Source: Isotricha intestinalis (Eukaryota; Ciliophora; Litostomatea; Vestibuliferida; Isotrichidae). From it: a stretch of DNA of 64,000 nucleotides. Made by a program: the position numbers and the translations under genes. How positions within the stretch are numbered: position 1 is the stretch's first letter; each line of letters starts with the position of its first letter. The notes beneath the pieces are model-generated. The model did not search any database, was not told where the DNA came from, and saw nothing but the letters and a program-made list of their open reading frames with translations. The stretch spans positions 1 through 64,000 of the forward strand of contig JAJJLU010000354.1 in the NCBI GenBank assembly GCA_023807065.1, in the 5' to 3' direction. Shown one piece after another: positions 10,443-19,823 of this stretch.

Positions 10443-10562
10443 TAAAATAATTCTTTAAATTATTATTATTATTATTAATAAAAATATTATTAAAATAAAA
10501 AAAATAAATTTAAAAATAAAAATAAAAATAAATCTATTAAAAAAAAATAAAAAAAAATAAAA

Positions 10563-10901
10563 ATGGAAAAAGAAACAATTTCTCCCATTGGCGAAGACAA
10601 TGGAAAAAAAGTAGAATTAAAAATAGAATTATGTCATAGCTGAGGTTTTAGTAGAAAATTAGAGAAAATTCATTCTCTATTAATTTTAGGTTTAGCTAAA
10701 AAAGGTTACACTGTAGAATATGAAACAGAAGGAACATTTTATGGTGAAGGAGAATATTATATTTATTTAGGAGAAAAAAAAATTCCTGTTTTTTTAAATA
10801 AAAAAAAGAAAGCTGAAGAAGCGAATTGTATTTATGGAAATGCTATTGATAAAGAAAATGTTGATGAAGTTATTAAATTTATTGAAGGAAAAATTGAATA
10901 A
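10563..10901 (+). CDS. Selenoprotein of the SelW/Rdx thioredoxin-like family (in-frame TGA = Sec)
   Basis: ATG at 10563, TAA at 10899-10901, 112 residues if the TGA at 10641-10643 (codon 27) is read as selenocysteine. The redox site is then C-H-S-U-G-F at residues 24-29, placed after a first beta strand (KKVELKIELC) as in SelW/SelT/SelH folds. The rest fits a short Rdx domain: a helix RKLEKIHSLLILGLAKKGY, a strand with VEYETEGTFYGEGEYYIYL, IPVFLNKKK, and a last helix ENVDEVIKFIEGKIE. No other stop or frameshift occurs. TGA is an ordinary stop elsewhere in the window, so recoding would need a SECIS element in the 3' UTR. Expected role: thiol-based redox protein. No standard ORF call would find it, because it splits at the TGA. 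Confidence 0.8.
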
Positions 10902-10916
10902 AAAAATTAAAATTTT

Positions 10917-10976
10917 ATGATATAAAGATTGGTTATTGATTTATATATTATATATAATTAATTGTTTTATATGTGA
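10917..10976 (+). promoter_or_regulatory. Weak SECIS candidate in the 3' UTR of the SelW-like gene
   Basis: Sixteen bases after the stop codon, ATGA (10917-10920) is separated by 51 nt from TGTGA (10972-10976), the spacing expected between the two sides of a SECIS quartet. The interval can fold as TATAAAG against TTTTATA, a two-base bulge, then about nine further pairs including G-U pairs and a 17-nt loop. The loop lacks the usual AA (or CC) of SECIS elements, so this is only a candidate. Another element may lie further downstream. Confidence 0.2.
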
Positions 10977-11085
10977 ATATATAAAAACAAAAATTGAGTT
11001 TTTATATATGATTATTTAAACAATTTATTATATATTATATATAAAGATTATAATCAATATATTTATATTTAATATTTATTATTAA

Positions 11086-11110
11086 ATTATTATTATTATT
11101 ATTATTATTT
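11086..11110. repeat. ATT microsatellite
   Basis: About seven to eight tandem ATT/TTA units in the non-coding gap after the selenoprotein gene. It is one of several such tracts in the window; those within genes encode Asn runs. Confidence 0.8.
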
Positions 11111-11324
11111 TTATTAAAAAACATAATAATAAGATTAATTTATTTTACATATTATTAAATATTGATTTTAACTATTATTAAATAGATTAAATAAATATTA
11201 TTATGATAGACTTCTGTTCTTCTTGTATTACTTCTGTAAATATATTTTTTGAAAATTTGTTTTTATAATCCATTAATTTAAATTAATATTTATTTTTATT
11301 TATTTAATTAATTATTTTTATGAT

Positions 11325-11596
11325 ATGTTTATTGAAGAAAAGGGAAATGTATTATTAAATAAAGAAAAATCAAATAGTAAGAATGGTATATAATATAACA
11401 TACTCATGAAGATGAAATAATTTTAAAATTGAGTGATTATGATGATTCATCTTAGAAACTTCTATTAAAATAATATTATATGTCTAATTGTGAAAATAAA
11501 TTTAGTTCTATATATATTCATTTAATAACATCAATGAAAATGAATTTAATAATTTATTCCTTTTATTTATTATATGAGTTATTCTTTTTCATTTAA
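11325..11596 (+). pseudogene. Short decayed gene fragment
   Basis: Starts ATG with FIEEKGNVLLNKEKSNSK and then, in another frame, reads THEDEIILKLSDYDDSS and YYMSNCENKFSSIYIHL before a final TAA. At least one frameshift and two or three stops interrupt it. Composition is clearly more protein-like than the flanks, but I cannot assign a family and parts of the reading may be chance. Confidence 0.3.
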
Positions 11597-11807
11597 AAAA
11601 ATTATTCAAATTAAAAAATATAATTAAAAGTTAATTAAGTAAATTTTAGATTATTTTATTTAGAAATAAAAATAATTTATTACCTTTATAAAATTTTCAT
11701 TTTACAATTTAATAATAATTCTTTAAAAGATAAAAACTTTAACAATTAACTTTTTAAGCTTATTTAATCCAAAACATAAAATTATACTTACAAAATAAAT
11801 AATTAAA

Positions 11808-12794
11808 TTATTTCATTTTCCCTAAATCACTTACCCATTTTTCAGAAAATAAGACTTTTATTTTACAAATATTATTAGCATTAACAGTTCCTTTTCTAAA
11901 AGAATCTTTTATTAATTCAATCTCGTCATCAATATTTTCATCATTTTTTATTTCATTATTTTTATATTCAATTGAATTATTTTTATTCTCAATTTTTTTA
12001 ACACCTATTATATTATCATTAATTATATTTTCTTTTTTCTTTTTATTCTTTTTTTTCTTTTTTGTTTTCTTTTCATCTTTTTCATTTATATAATTCACTA
12101 AATCATCTATATCAATTTCTTTATCTTTCTTAATAATATTTTGAACATTAAAAAATATGTTATCCATTATTTCTTCTTTTTCTTTTTCATCAAAATCAGA
12201 TTTATTTAACTTAGATAAAATACTTTTTATTTTTAAACTTTCTTGTTTTTCAACATTAAAATCATTTTTTAAAATTTCAATTATTTTATCAACATATTCA
12301 AAGTCTTTTCTTAATTTACAAAGAAAATCATCTTCAATTAATAAATTGTAAAATTCTTCTTTTTGAAATTGAACAATATTAAATTTATATTGAGTATATT
12401 TATTAACTACTCCTAAAGGAGCTTGAAAAATTTTTACTATATCAGGAGTCGATGAAATCATTCCATCACATAATTTAGATAATTCTTGAGATGAAATTTT
12501 TATTTCTTCTTCTAATTCTTCATTTTTAATTATATTTTTTTCTAATTCAAATTTCTTTTTTAAATTTGAAAAATTAGGTAAATTTTCTTTAAAAAATTTC
12601 ATTATTAATGGTATTATATTCACTAATTTAAATATTAATTCTATATTTTTTTGAGGTGTATTATTAGAACTATACTCATTTATATTTATTAATGCTTGAA
12701 TAATATCATATTTTTGATTATTTAAATACTTATTATAAATATTACAGATTATTTTTACTATAAAATCATTTTCTATTGTTATTTCTTCATTCAT
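11808..12794 (-). CDS. Hypothetical protein with helical N-terminus and Lys-rich linker
   Basis: The first in-frame ATG gives 328 residues (MNEEITIENDFIVKIICNIY...). The frame is open upstream to about 12950 but contains no usable ATG except ATG-TAT-TAA at 12959, whose third codon is a stop. The upstream stretch encodes a hydrophobic segment (IIFFIYINIEILLY), so a missed exon or a lost start is possible. Residues about 60-210 are helical (SSQELSKLCDGMISSTPDIV; FEYVDKIIEILKNDF). A Lys-run linker follows, then a short conserved-looking end (NANNICKIKVLFSEKWVSDL). Family not recognised. Confidence 0.55.
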   Translation of the reverse strand: MNEEITIENDFIVKIICNIYNKYLNNQKYDIIQALININEYSSNNTPQKNIELIFKLVNIIPLIMKFFKENLPNFSNLKKKFELEKNIIKNEELEEEIKISSQELSKLCDGMISSTPDIVKIFQAPLGVVNKYTQYKFNIVQFQKEEFYNLLIEDDFLCKLRKDFEYVDKIIEILKNDFNVEKQESLKIKSILSKLNKSDFDEKEKEEIMDNIFFNVQNIIKKDKEIDIDDLVNYINEKDEKKTKKKKKNKKKKENIINDNIIGVKKIENKNNSIEYKNNEIKNDENIDDEIELIKDSFRKGTVNANNICKIKVLFSEKWVSDLGKMK

Positions 12795-12969
12795 TAAATT
12801 CTTATTATTCCCTTTATTTACCAGATTCTTATAATCAAAAGAATAATACGGATAATCATTCGATAATATTTTTTTATATAATAGGATTTCAATGTTTATG
12901 TAAATAAAAAAAATAATTTTTCTTTTAATCAATTTTTTTATTTTGGAAATTTAATACATACTTTAAAAA

Positions 12970-13788
12970 TGGAATCAAATTAGTTAGAAAAAGTGTATCA
13001 AATCTTACTTCAATTTCATTTAGTGAGAGACATTTAATAAACACTGCAGGAAAAGATAGTGTTTCTCTAGAGGTTATGCAAATCAGAGAAGAATATATCA
13101 ATAATTATAACAAAGCTGTTGAATTATTCAGAAAAGAGTTTAATAAAGCCAAGGATTATTCTTTAAAATTTGCTTTGTATTATTCATTTAGAGATTATAA
13201 AGATAATTTAATTGATACTTTTTCTGAAAAAGTGAAGAATAATGTGACTGATACAGACACAGCTATTGTAGAAATAATAACTTTTAATAATGAATTATAT
13301 GATCCTTTTCATAAAATCACTTAAAGATTTGAACTAGAAATGAAGGCTGAATCTGCAAGTTTTAGTGGTGAAAACGACATAGATATAAAAAATGCCCTAA
13401 TTGTGGCATAATTTGGTTTAAGGTAAAAGGATGTAACAGTATGAAATGTGGTAATAGAACAAAAAGAAAAGATATTTTTTATGGAAGGTTTAAAACTTAT
13501 TTAGTGAGTTTCACTGGATTTATATTTAACATTATTACTTTAAAAGATGAGAAAGTAGATTCAGGGATTGATAATGAATTTTTTGGACCTACAAAAGAAG
13601 AAAATGAGGCAAATAAACATCGAGGATTTAAACATAAAATTGTTCCAGAAGGTTGTGGGTCAAATTTAAATTGGACTACTCTTGAAGATGTCACTGATAA
13701 AGTTAATGAAGAGCTAAAAAAAACTTATGCTGATAAAACTTATGACCTTAAAATGAAAGAAAAAATAAAAAAATTAAATGTTATTTAA
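12970..13788 (+). pseudogene. Relic of a conserved protist protein with a C-terminal zinc finger
   Basis: Two strong coding blocks lie in different frames. Block one (about 13010-13380) includes ERHLINTAGKDS, EVMQIREEYINNYNKAVELF and FALYYSFRDYKDNLIDTF; it has no in-frame ATG upstream and is crossed by a UAA at 13322-13324. Block two (about 13380-13788) includes CPNCGIIWFKVKGCNSMKCG, a Cys-rich site resembling the C-terminal half of an IBR/RBR zinc module, and ends at GCGSNLNWTTLEDVTD. A net two-base loss near 13380 separates them. The missing 5' part, the stop and the frameshift make it a pseudogene. The intact parent family looks like a ubiquitin-type or metal-binding protein, but that is inference. 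Confidence 0.7.
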
Positions 13789-14500
13789 TTGTTAAATATT
13801 AATAATACTTAATATCTATTTTATATTTAGTTTTTATAAAATTCTAAAGTAATATAATATAAAAAATAGTTAGGTATTTAATTCATATACCTTATTCTTA
13901 TTTTAAAAGATAAATTTACGATACAAAGAGATAAAATAATAATATTTCAATTTTGATGTTGCTATTTATTATAATTACCTATTCTTTTTTTATTTCTATT
14001 ATTAATCCTATTTCCCTTTTTATTAATAAATCGATAAGTTTTGAAAGATTTAATCTCCATCTTCAAGTTCTTTCTTATAATTTTTACATAAAAGTGGAAT
14101 TCATGAGAGATTTCCTCCTCATTATATACCAATCATCACCAATTTTTCTTATATTCTAATAATTCAAATAAATTGTATATGATTTAAATAATTTATTTTT
14201 TATTAATTATATTTTATTTATTTTAGTTCTCAAACAGAACTTAAATACTGAATAAGATTTTATAATATTACTTGTTGTGGAATTGTTTTTTTTGGGATTT
14301 TTTCATTGATAAAATTTGTGAATTATTTTGAGGTTATTTTTGCTAATAGATTTATGAGAGAAATATTTATGTGAATATATTAATTTTGAATAAATTAAAT
14401 TATTTTTCAAATAACTTTCATAAAACTTCATTTATATCCATTTACATTAATAGAATTTCCCAAAAAAACCTATTTATTGATGGAATAATAACTAATAATA
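13789..14500. other. Gap without a supported gene
   Basis: Several AT-rich frames of 30-68 codons exist, for example a hydrophobic one near 13953-14159 and a stretch ITCCGIVFFGIFSLIKFVNY near 14270-14330. None has a start, family resemblance or continuation that I would accept. On the minus strand near 13950-14120 a reading with SLMNSTFM and LSKLIDLLIKREIGL could be another relic. Confidence 0.4.
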
Positions 14501-14990
14501 AAAATACGAATATTAAATATAAAAATTTTATATTCATTCATAGATAATGAAAATTCAAAAAAATTAGGTTTTATTGTTTCTTTTGAAAAAATAATATAAA
14601 ACACAAAATAATAAATTTATGTTAATGATTCATATTCAAAGAAATTTTAAAGTTGAAAATAAATTTGATAAAATTTATTTTCATCTCTAAAACATACTCA
14701 GATGTTAATCAATTGTTTATTGATAATTTAAATGGTAAAAAAAGATTATTAGATGATTTATTAAATAACTATTAAAGAGATTGTAAACAATTATATAGAT
14801 TTAAATAAAGAATTTAAAGTTATTTTGAGAAATTCTTTGAATAAAATAAGGAGATGAAGATAATATAAATTTAGATAATTATATTCAAAAATTAGAAATA
14901 TATTTCGAAAATAATCAATTTTCTCAAGATATTATAGATAAAGCAAAATCATATTAAAAGATAAAGGGAATAATTTAATTGAAAAAAGAT
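14500..14990 (+). pseudogene. Decayed gene, frameshifted several times
   Basis: Stop-free protein-like pieces follow each other on the plus strand in changing frames: SKKLGFIVSFEK, then VENKFDKIYFHL, then TYSDVNQLFIDNLNGKKRLL, then TIKEIVNNYIDLNKEFKVIL, then DNINLDNYIQKLEIYFENNQ and SQDIIDKAKSY. They keep the same order and strand, as expected for one gene that has suffered at least three indels. Family not recognised. A SPATA17-like relic follows in the same orientation. Confidence 0.5.
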
Positions 14991-15077
14991 ATAATAAACC
15001 CCTTTAAAACAGAAAAAATGAAAATAAAAAATTAAAAAAAATAACTTTAAAAAAATAAATAAAAGTAAAGTGTAAAA

Positions 15078-15777
15078 ATGTCATCATACAAAAAGAATAT
15101 AGAATCAATCCGTTAAGACTTAATAAATAGTTATTTATTGATTGAAATTTAAAAAGAAGAAAATAGAGAATTAAAAGCAGTAATAATGATTCAAAGGTAT
15201 CCAAGTCGTTTAATATGTAGAAAGAGATTATTAATATTAAAATAAACAAAAATTAGAAGTTCAAAAAGCAATAAGAGGATATTTAACAAGATCAAATCAT
15301 TTATAAGAAGCAGCAGAACAAAATGATAATATAATGACTGAGTTTTATAAATATCAAGTAAGTATTATTCAAAGACATTGAGAAGGGTATAAATGTAGAA
15401 AAAATATTATGAATTATTATACTAATAGAAAATGGTTACAAGAAAATAAGAAAAAGAATGAAGAAACTTTAAATAAAATGAGAGAATTATCACAAAAGAA
15501 ACAATATGATTTAGACAGACAAATTGAAGAATATCAAAGAAGAAATTTTGTAAATATTGATAAAAATTAACATCATTTAATTTCTAAAAGAGAAATTCTT
15601 GGTATTTATAATACTCCTTATTTACTTGAAGAACTTAATAATCAAGTTTATAATGGTGATATTGAAAAACATTTAAAAGCTATTTTTAAAAGTTCTTTAA
15701 GTAAAAAAGGTAAATCTAATTTAAAAGTAATTAATAATAATAATTATCCTACATATCAACAAATTTATAATCAATAA
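15078..15777 (+). pseudogene. SPATA17: SPATA17-like IQ-motif cilium protein, interrupted by stops and one +1 shift
   Basis: The order of motifs is that of SPATA17, a calmodulin-binding IQ protein of motile cilia. It has IQ-like segments (VIMIQRYPSRLICRKR; VQKAIRGYLTRS; VSIIQRH-stop-EGYKCRKN), a long helix, and the family signature ISKREILGIYNTPY before the end. Breaks: UAA at 15114, 15150, 15304-15306 and 15568-15570, UGA at 15379-15381 exactly where the IQ motif normally has Trp, and UAA at 15243-15245 where the frame moves by +1 (AAA-UAA-A). Otherwise the last 150 codons are well kept and end at a normal TAA. Most likely a young pseudogene; readthrough is the alternative discussed in the findings. 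Confidence 0.7.
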
Positions 15778-15848
15778 ATTTTTAAATTAAAAATTTATTT
15801 TTTATATCAAATTGTATAAAGTATGTTTTTAAAAAAAAATAAATTTAG

Positions 15849-17048
15849 TTAGTAATTTTCATTATTTTCATCATTGTCATTATCATTATCATTATCATCA
15901 TTACTATTCTTTAACAATGTTTCATAATTTATTTTTTTATTCTTATTTTTATTAATATAATTATTAAGTAAAATAATTCTTTTACCTCCACCAACTAAAT
16001 TTTCATCATATTGTTTTTGTCTTAGATAATCATAAACAAAGGCAAAATTTTGTCTATCTTCTAATAATTTTTTATTTCTATCTTCAAAATTACTTTCAAT
16101 TTTATTATATTTTGAATTAATAGTAAAAGATTGAGGTTTAAAAGTAATACCTCTTTCGCTGTCAATAACTTTAGTTAATTCAGTTCTTTTTTCTAATAAT
16201 TTATTAAAATCTTTATATAATCTTTCACTTACTCTTACAGATATATTATTTTTTTTTTTTGGTGATAAATTTTTACTTTTTCTTCTTTGAGATTCTATTC
16301 TAGATTTTTCTATTGTTTTATATTTACTTTTTATTTTATGAGATATTGTATTTAATTTAGGTGCAAAAGAACAAATAAAATCTATTTCTTCTTCTGATTT
16401 ATTTTGAATCATTTTTTTCTTCAATTCTTTTTTTTTGAAATATTCTTCTTGTCTTGCTATAAAATTATTTGTTGTATTTCCTCTATAATTTTTATCTAAA
16501 TTAAATTCTTTATAATATAAAATATTTTTATATTTTGGATTTGAATAAAAACGTTTTAAATGAACAGAATTATTTTCATAATTTGATAAAATTTTTGATT
16601 CTTTACTTTTTTCTATTGATTTATTTAACAAAAAAGACATATTCTTATTTATTTTTCTCCATTTTTGAAAATATAAATTTAATGTTTGTTTTGAATAAAT
16701 TAATAATATCTTATTTAAAAATTTATATTTTACATGTATTATATTTTGATTAAATTTGCCTAAAATATTTTTAGAAATCATTTTTATTTGATTATTAGTC
16801 AATCCAGTAATATAATTAATAAGTGTTTTTAAAATGATTTCTTCATTATTATTTTTTTGATTTTGTATAGAACAAAATGATTTTGACTTATTTAATTTGT
16901 TTACACTTTTTATTTTATTTCTTTCATTATTATTATTTATTCTTGCAACAATATAATTATATTGATTTTCAAAAGAAGATATAAAATTAGGATGAATTAA
17001 CCCAAAATATAAAAGATAATTAACAAAATTATGAACAGTTGAATCCAT
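15849..17048 (-). CDS. Hypothetical basic protein
   Basis: 399 residues, ATG start. N-terminal MDSTVHNFVNYLLYFGLIHP is helical, and the remainder is strongly basic. It contains repeated short aromatic-Pro motifs (FICSFAPKLN; ITFKPQSF) separated by helices such as SERLYKDFNKLLEKRTEL, a pattern seen in many uncharacterised cytoskeletal or ciliary proteins of protists. The C-terminus is an Asn/Asp repeat. Start codons of this gene and the SNARE at 17117 are 68 bp apart, back to back. Function not assigned. Confidence 0.6.
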   Translation of the reverse strand: MDSTVHNFVNYLLYFGLIHPNFISSFENQYNYIVARINNNNERNKIKSVNKLNKSKSFCSIQNQKNNNEEIILKTLINYITGLTNNQIKMISKNILGKFNQNIIHVKYKFLNKILLIYSKQTLNLYFQKWRKINKNMSFLLNKSIEKSKESKILSNYENNSVHLKRFYSNPKYKNILYYKEFNLDKNYRGNTTNNFIARQEEYFKKKELKKKMIQNKSEEEIDFICSFAPKLNTISHKIKSKYKTIEKSRIESQRRKSKNLSPKKKNNISVRVSERLYKDFNKLLEKRTELTKVIDSERGITFKPQSFTINSKYNKIESNFEDRNKKLLEDRQNFAFVYDYLRQKQYDENLVGGGKRIILLNNYINKNKNKKINYETLLKNSNDDNDNDNDNDENNENY

Positions 17049-17116
17049 TTATTTTAATTCATTTAAATTTAAAAGAATAAAAATATTTTATTCCTTCAAT
17101 TATTATAATAATAAAA

Positions 17117-17440
17117 ATGAGTGATGAAAATGTAATTCCATTTAAAAATGAATATGAAAAAATGATTTATCAAAAGAAAAAAATAGAAGAACAAGATGAT
17201 TTAATAGATAATATGATTGCATTAAATAAAGAAAATAAACAATTAGGAAAAGAAATGAGTAGTAATTTAAGAAATCAAAATATTCAAATTGAGAATATTA
17301 ATAGTGATATGGATAAAGTTGGTTCAAGTATGAATAAAACAACAAATAGATTTGAAAGATATTTAGAAAAAACATCATATTGTAAATTATATCTTATTAT
17401 TTTTCTTCAAGCTGCAATCATTTTATATTTATTATTATAA
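17117..17440 (+). CDS. Qc-SNARE, syntaxin 8-like
   Basis: 107 residues, ATG start. A single SNARE helix of about 60 residues (IALNKENKQLGKEMSSNLRN, then NIQIENINSDMDKVGSSMN) shows heptad spacing with a central Gln in LRNQNIQIENI as the zero layer. It is followed by a C-terminal anchor (LYLIIFLQAAIILYLLL) ending at the last residue. This is the layout of short Qc-SNAREs that act on endosomal or Golgi membranes. There is no N-terminal Habc domain. The Rab gene follows on the same strand 83 bp downstream. Confidence 0.75.
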   Translation: MSDENVIPFKNEYEKMIYQKKKIEEQDDLIDNMIALNKENKQLGKEMSSNLRNQNIQIENINSDMDKVGSSMNKTTNRFERYLEKTSYCKLYLIIFLQAAIILYLLL

Positions 17441-17523
17441 TTTAATAAAATAAGGTTTTTTAAAATTTAAAAAATAATTTTTTAAATATTTAAATAATTT
17501 CATCGTAAAAAAAAATTAAAAAA

Positions 17524-18180
17524 ATGAAAGAATCAAAAAAATCATATTCAATAAAATATATAATAATAGGAGATAGTGGAGTAGGAAAATCAAATATTCT
17601 TCTTCGTTATAGTAAAGATAAATTCGATAAAAATCACAAAGCAACATTAGGAATAGAATTTATGAATAAAAAAGTAAATTTTAAAGGAACAAATTATACA
17701 ATTCAAATATGGGATACAGCAGGACAAGAAAATTATAAAAGTATAACAAGAGGATATTATAAAAGTAGTGCTTGTGCTTTTATTGTTTATGATATTACTA
17801 ATTTAAAGACTTTCAAAAATATTAATAATTGGATTAAAGATTGTGTTAATCTTGCTCCCAAAAATATTCTTTTAGTTTTAATTGGAAATAAAAGTGATTT
17901 AGAAGAAAATAGAGAAGTTGATTATGATTTAGGAAAAAATTTTGCAGATGAAAATAATATGATTTTTTTTGAAACTTCTGCTTTAAGTGGAAATAATATT
18001 ATTAATGCTTTTAATTCTTCTATTCAAGTTATTCATAATCTTATTCTCAATAATAATTTCTCTGAAGAAGAATTATCTAATAATGGAATTAGAATTGAAA
18101 AAAATAATAGTAACGATATTCAAATTAATAAGATGAAAATGGGGAATAAAAATAACAATATTGATTGTTGCAAAATGTAA
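17524..18180 (+). CDS. Rab family small GTPase
   Basis: 218 residues, ATG start. All G motifs are present: P-loop GDSGVGKS (residues 15-22), a switch I Thr in KATLGIEF, WDTAGQE, GNKSDL and ETSAL. The C-terminus ends DCCKM, giving two adjacent Cys for geranylgeranylation. The Rab class around switch II (WDTAGQENYKSITRGYYKSS) resembles Rab2/4/14, but the subclass is uncertain. It would work with GAPs such as the TBC protein encoded just downstream on the opposite strand. It is intact with no intron. Confidence 0.9.
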   Translation: MKESKKSYSIKYIIIGDSGVGKSNILLRYSKDKFDKNHKATLGIEFMNKKVNFKGTNYTIQIWDTAGQENYKSITRGYYKSSACAFIVYDITNLKTFKNINNWIKDCVNLAPKNILLVLIGNKSDLEENREVDYDLGKNFADENNMIFFETSALSGNNIINAFNSSIQVIHNLILNNNFSEEELSNNGIRIEKNNSNDIQINKMKMGNKNNNIDCCKM

Positions 18181-18364
18181 AAGAAATTAGTTAAAAATTT
18201 TGTTATTTATATATGAATTTATTAATATATATATTCATAATTTAATTGATTTATATAAATTATTTTAAACTTTTCAATTTTTAAATTCTCGAAACTTATT
18301 ATTCCAAAATAATAATAATCTGATAATTTATATTATTTATTTATATATAAAATATTAATATCCT

Positions 18365-19790
18365 TTAAGCTCCAATGAAAGAGTTTATAAAAGATAAATA
18401 AGATTTACTATTTTTAACTTTTGAAAAAATGGAATTAATAGAAACTTTATTTTGAAATTTACAAGGACATATATCATTATCTTTACTTAAATATCTTCTA
18501 TTAATTAAAATATCATTCCAAATTTCGGATTGAGTTCTAATACTTAATCTTTGATTATTGTTTTGATAATAATTATAATTATCACAATAATTATCAATTA
18601 TATTCATTTTTTCATTTTTTTGTAAAACAATATAATTTTGAATTTCATAAGGATTACATTGACATATATCATCGTCAGTGTTTTTTCTTGATTTTTTTTT
18701 AGGAGAATTGATTTTAATATTTTTCATACATGAATTATAAATTTGACTTTCAACTTCTATCCTAATATTATATAATTGTTTAATATCAAAATCAAATTTT
18801 CTTAAAAGAAGAAAATAAATCATAAAAGAAGGATCTTTCATTTCTTTAATTTTATGTTCAAATAATAAAGTTAATTCTTCGGTTGATTTAACTTTTAAAA
18901 TATCATTTTTTAATAATCTAATAATTCCTAAAGCAGCTTTAAATAATATAATATCTCCATTTAAAAATAAATTATCCCAAATTATTAAAGATAATTTTTC
19001 AGGAAAATTTTCAATGAATAAACTTAATAACCATTTATATAAAATATTAGTAAAATGAATAGTATAACAATTATTTTGAATAAAAAAAAATAATTCAGGT
19101 AAAAATTGTGATAATAATTGTTCAATTAAAGCAGAATAAACTAAAACTCCTAAAACATTAGAATAATAATTTAAAGGTAATATATTTTCAATTATTTGAA
19201 CAAATAACCAAAAAGATTCTTCTTCTTTTTCTATAATTTTTAAAATAAAAGCAACTAAAAAATTAAATCCTTGACAATAACCAATAAAAGGATTTCTTCT
19301 AGAATAAGCAATTAAAATATTTTTTAATCTTTTACAATAAATTTTTTCTTCTTTTTTATCTAAAAAAGTCCTTGGAAGATCTTTTAATATTATATCATAA
19401 TGTATATTTATCATTTCTTTTGGATAATTATTTAATATATTTGAATAATAATTAGGATGTTCATTCATTTCTTTTTTTGCTCCTGATGCTATCATCCATA
19501 TTTTTTTCCTATATTTTCTTTCTGGTTCTGTTTTCATTAATAATAATTTTATTATTCTTGTTTCTTCATTTGATAAATCCAATTTTTCATTTGATAAAAT
19601 CTATTATTAAAATATATTATATTATATTTTTTACTTTTGAACCATCTTTTTCCCAAGAATATTGTTCCAATAAACTTTTATTTTGAAATAATTTTTGAGT
19701 TTTCTCTATTAATTCTGAAAACATAATTGGATTATTTGATGTTTGTTTATTAAAAGGAATATTTTTTATTTTTCTTTCAATCATCATCAT
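18365..19790 (-). CDS. TBC domain Rab-GAP, complete, one 34-nt intron
   Basis: Two exons: 19635-19790 (52 codons from the first of three Met codons) and 18365-19600. The GTA...TAG intron (19601-19634) contains in-frame stops and its removal joins KDGSK to ILSNEKLDLSNE in frame, giving about 463 residues. The TBC domain is whole: KIWMIASGA, then LKDLPRTF with the catalytic Arg finger, then FIGYCQGFNFL with the Gln finger, then LIIWDNLFL. The C-terminal 130 residues are Asn-rich with Cys pairs (CQCN, CPCK). Expected role: turning off a Rab on internal membranes. Unlike the copy at 9087 it retains both catalytic fingers. Confidence 0.85.
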
Positions 19791-19823
19791 TTTTTCTTTT
19801 TAAATTTTTTTTTCATTTAAATT

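Noticed and set aside
11201..11245. SECIS starting at the ATGA near 11203.
   Set aside because: No AA in the right place and no pairing 3' arm.
13953..14159. 68-codon hydrophobic ORF on the plus strand.
   Set aside because: No support from composition beyond AT bias; the opposite strand reads as a better but still weak coding relic.
19635..19790. First exon of the complete TBC gene as a separate small gene.
   Set aside because: It lacks its own stop and joins in frame to the downstream ORF through a canonical 34-nt intron.
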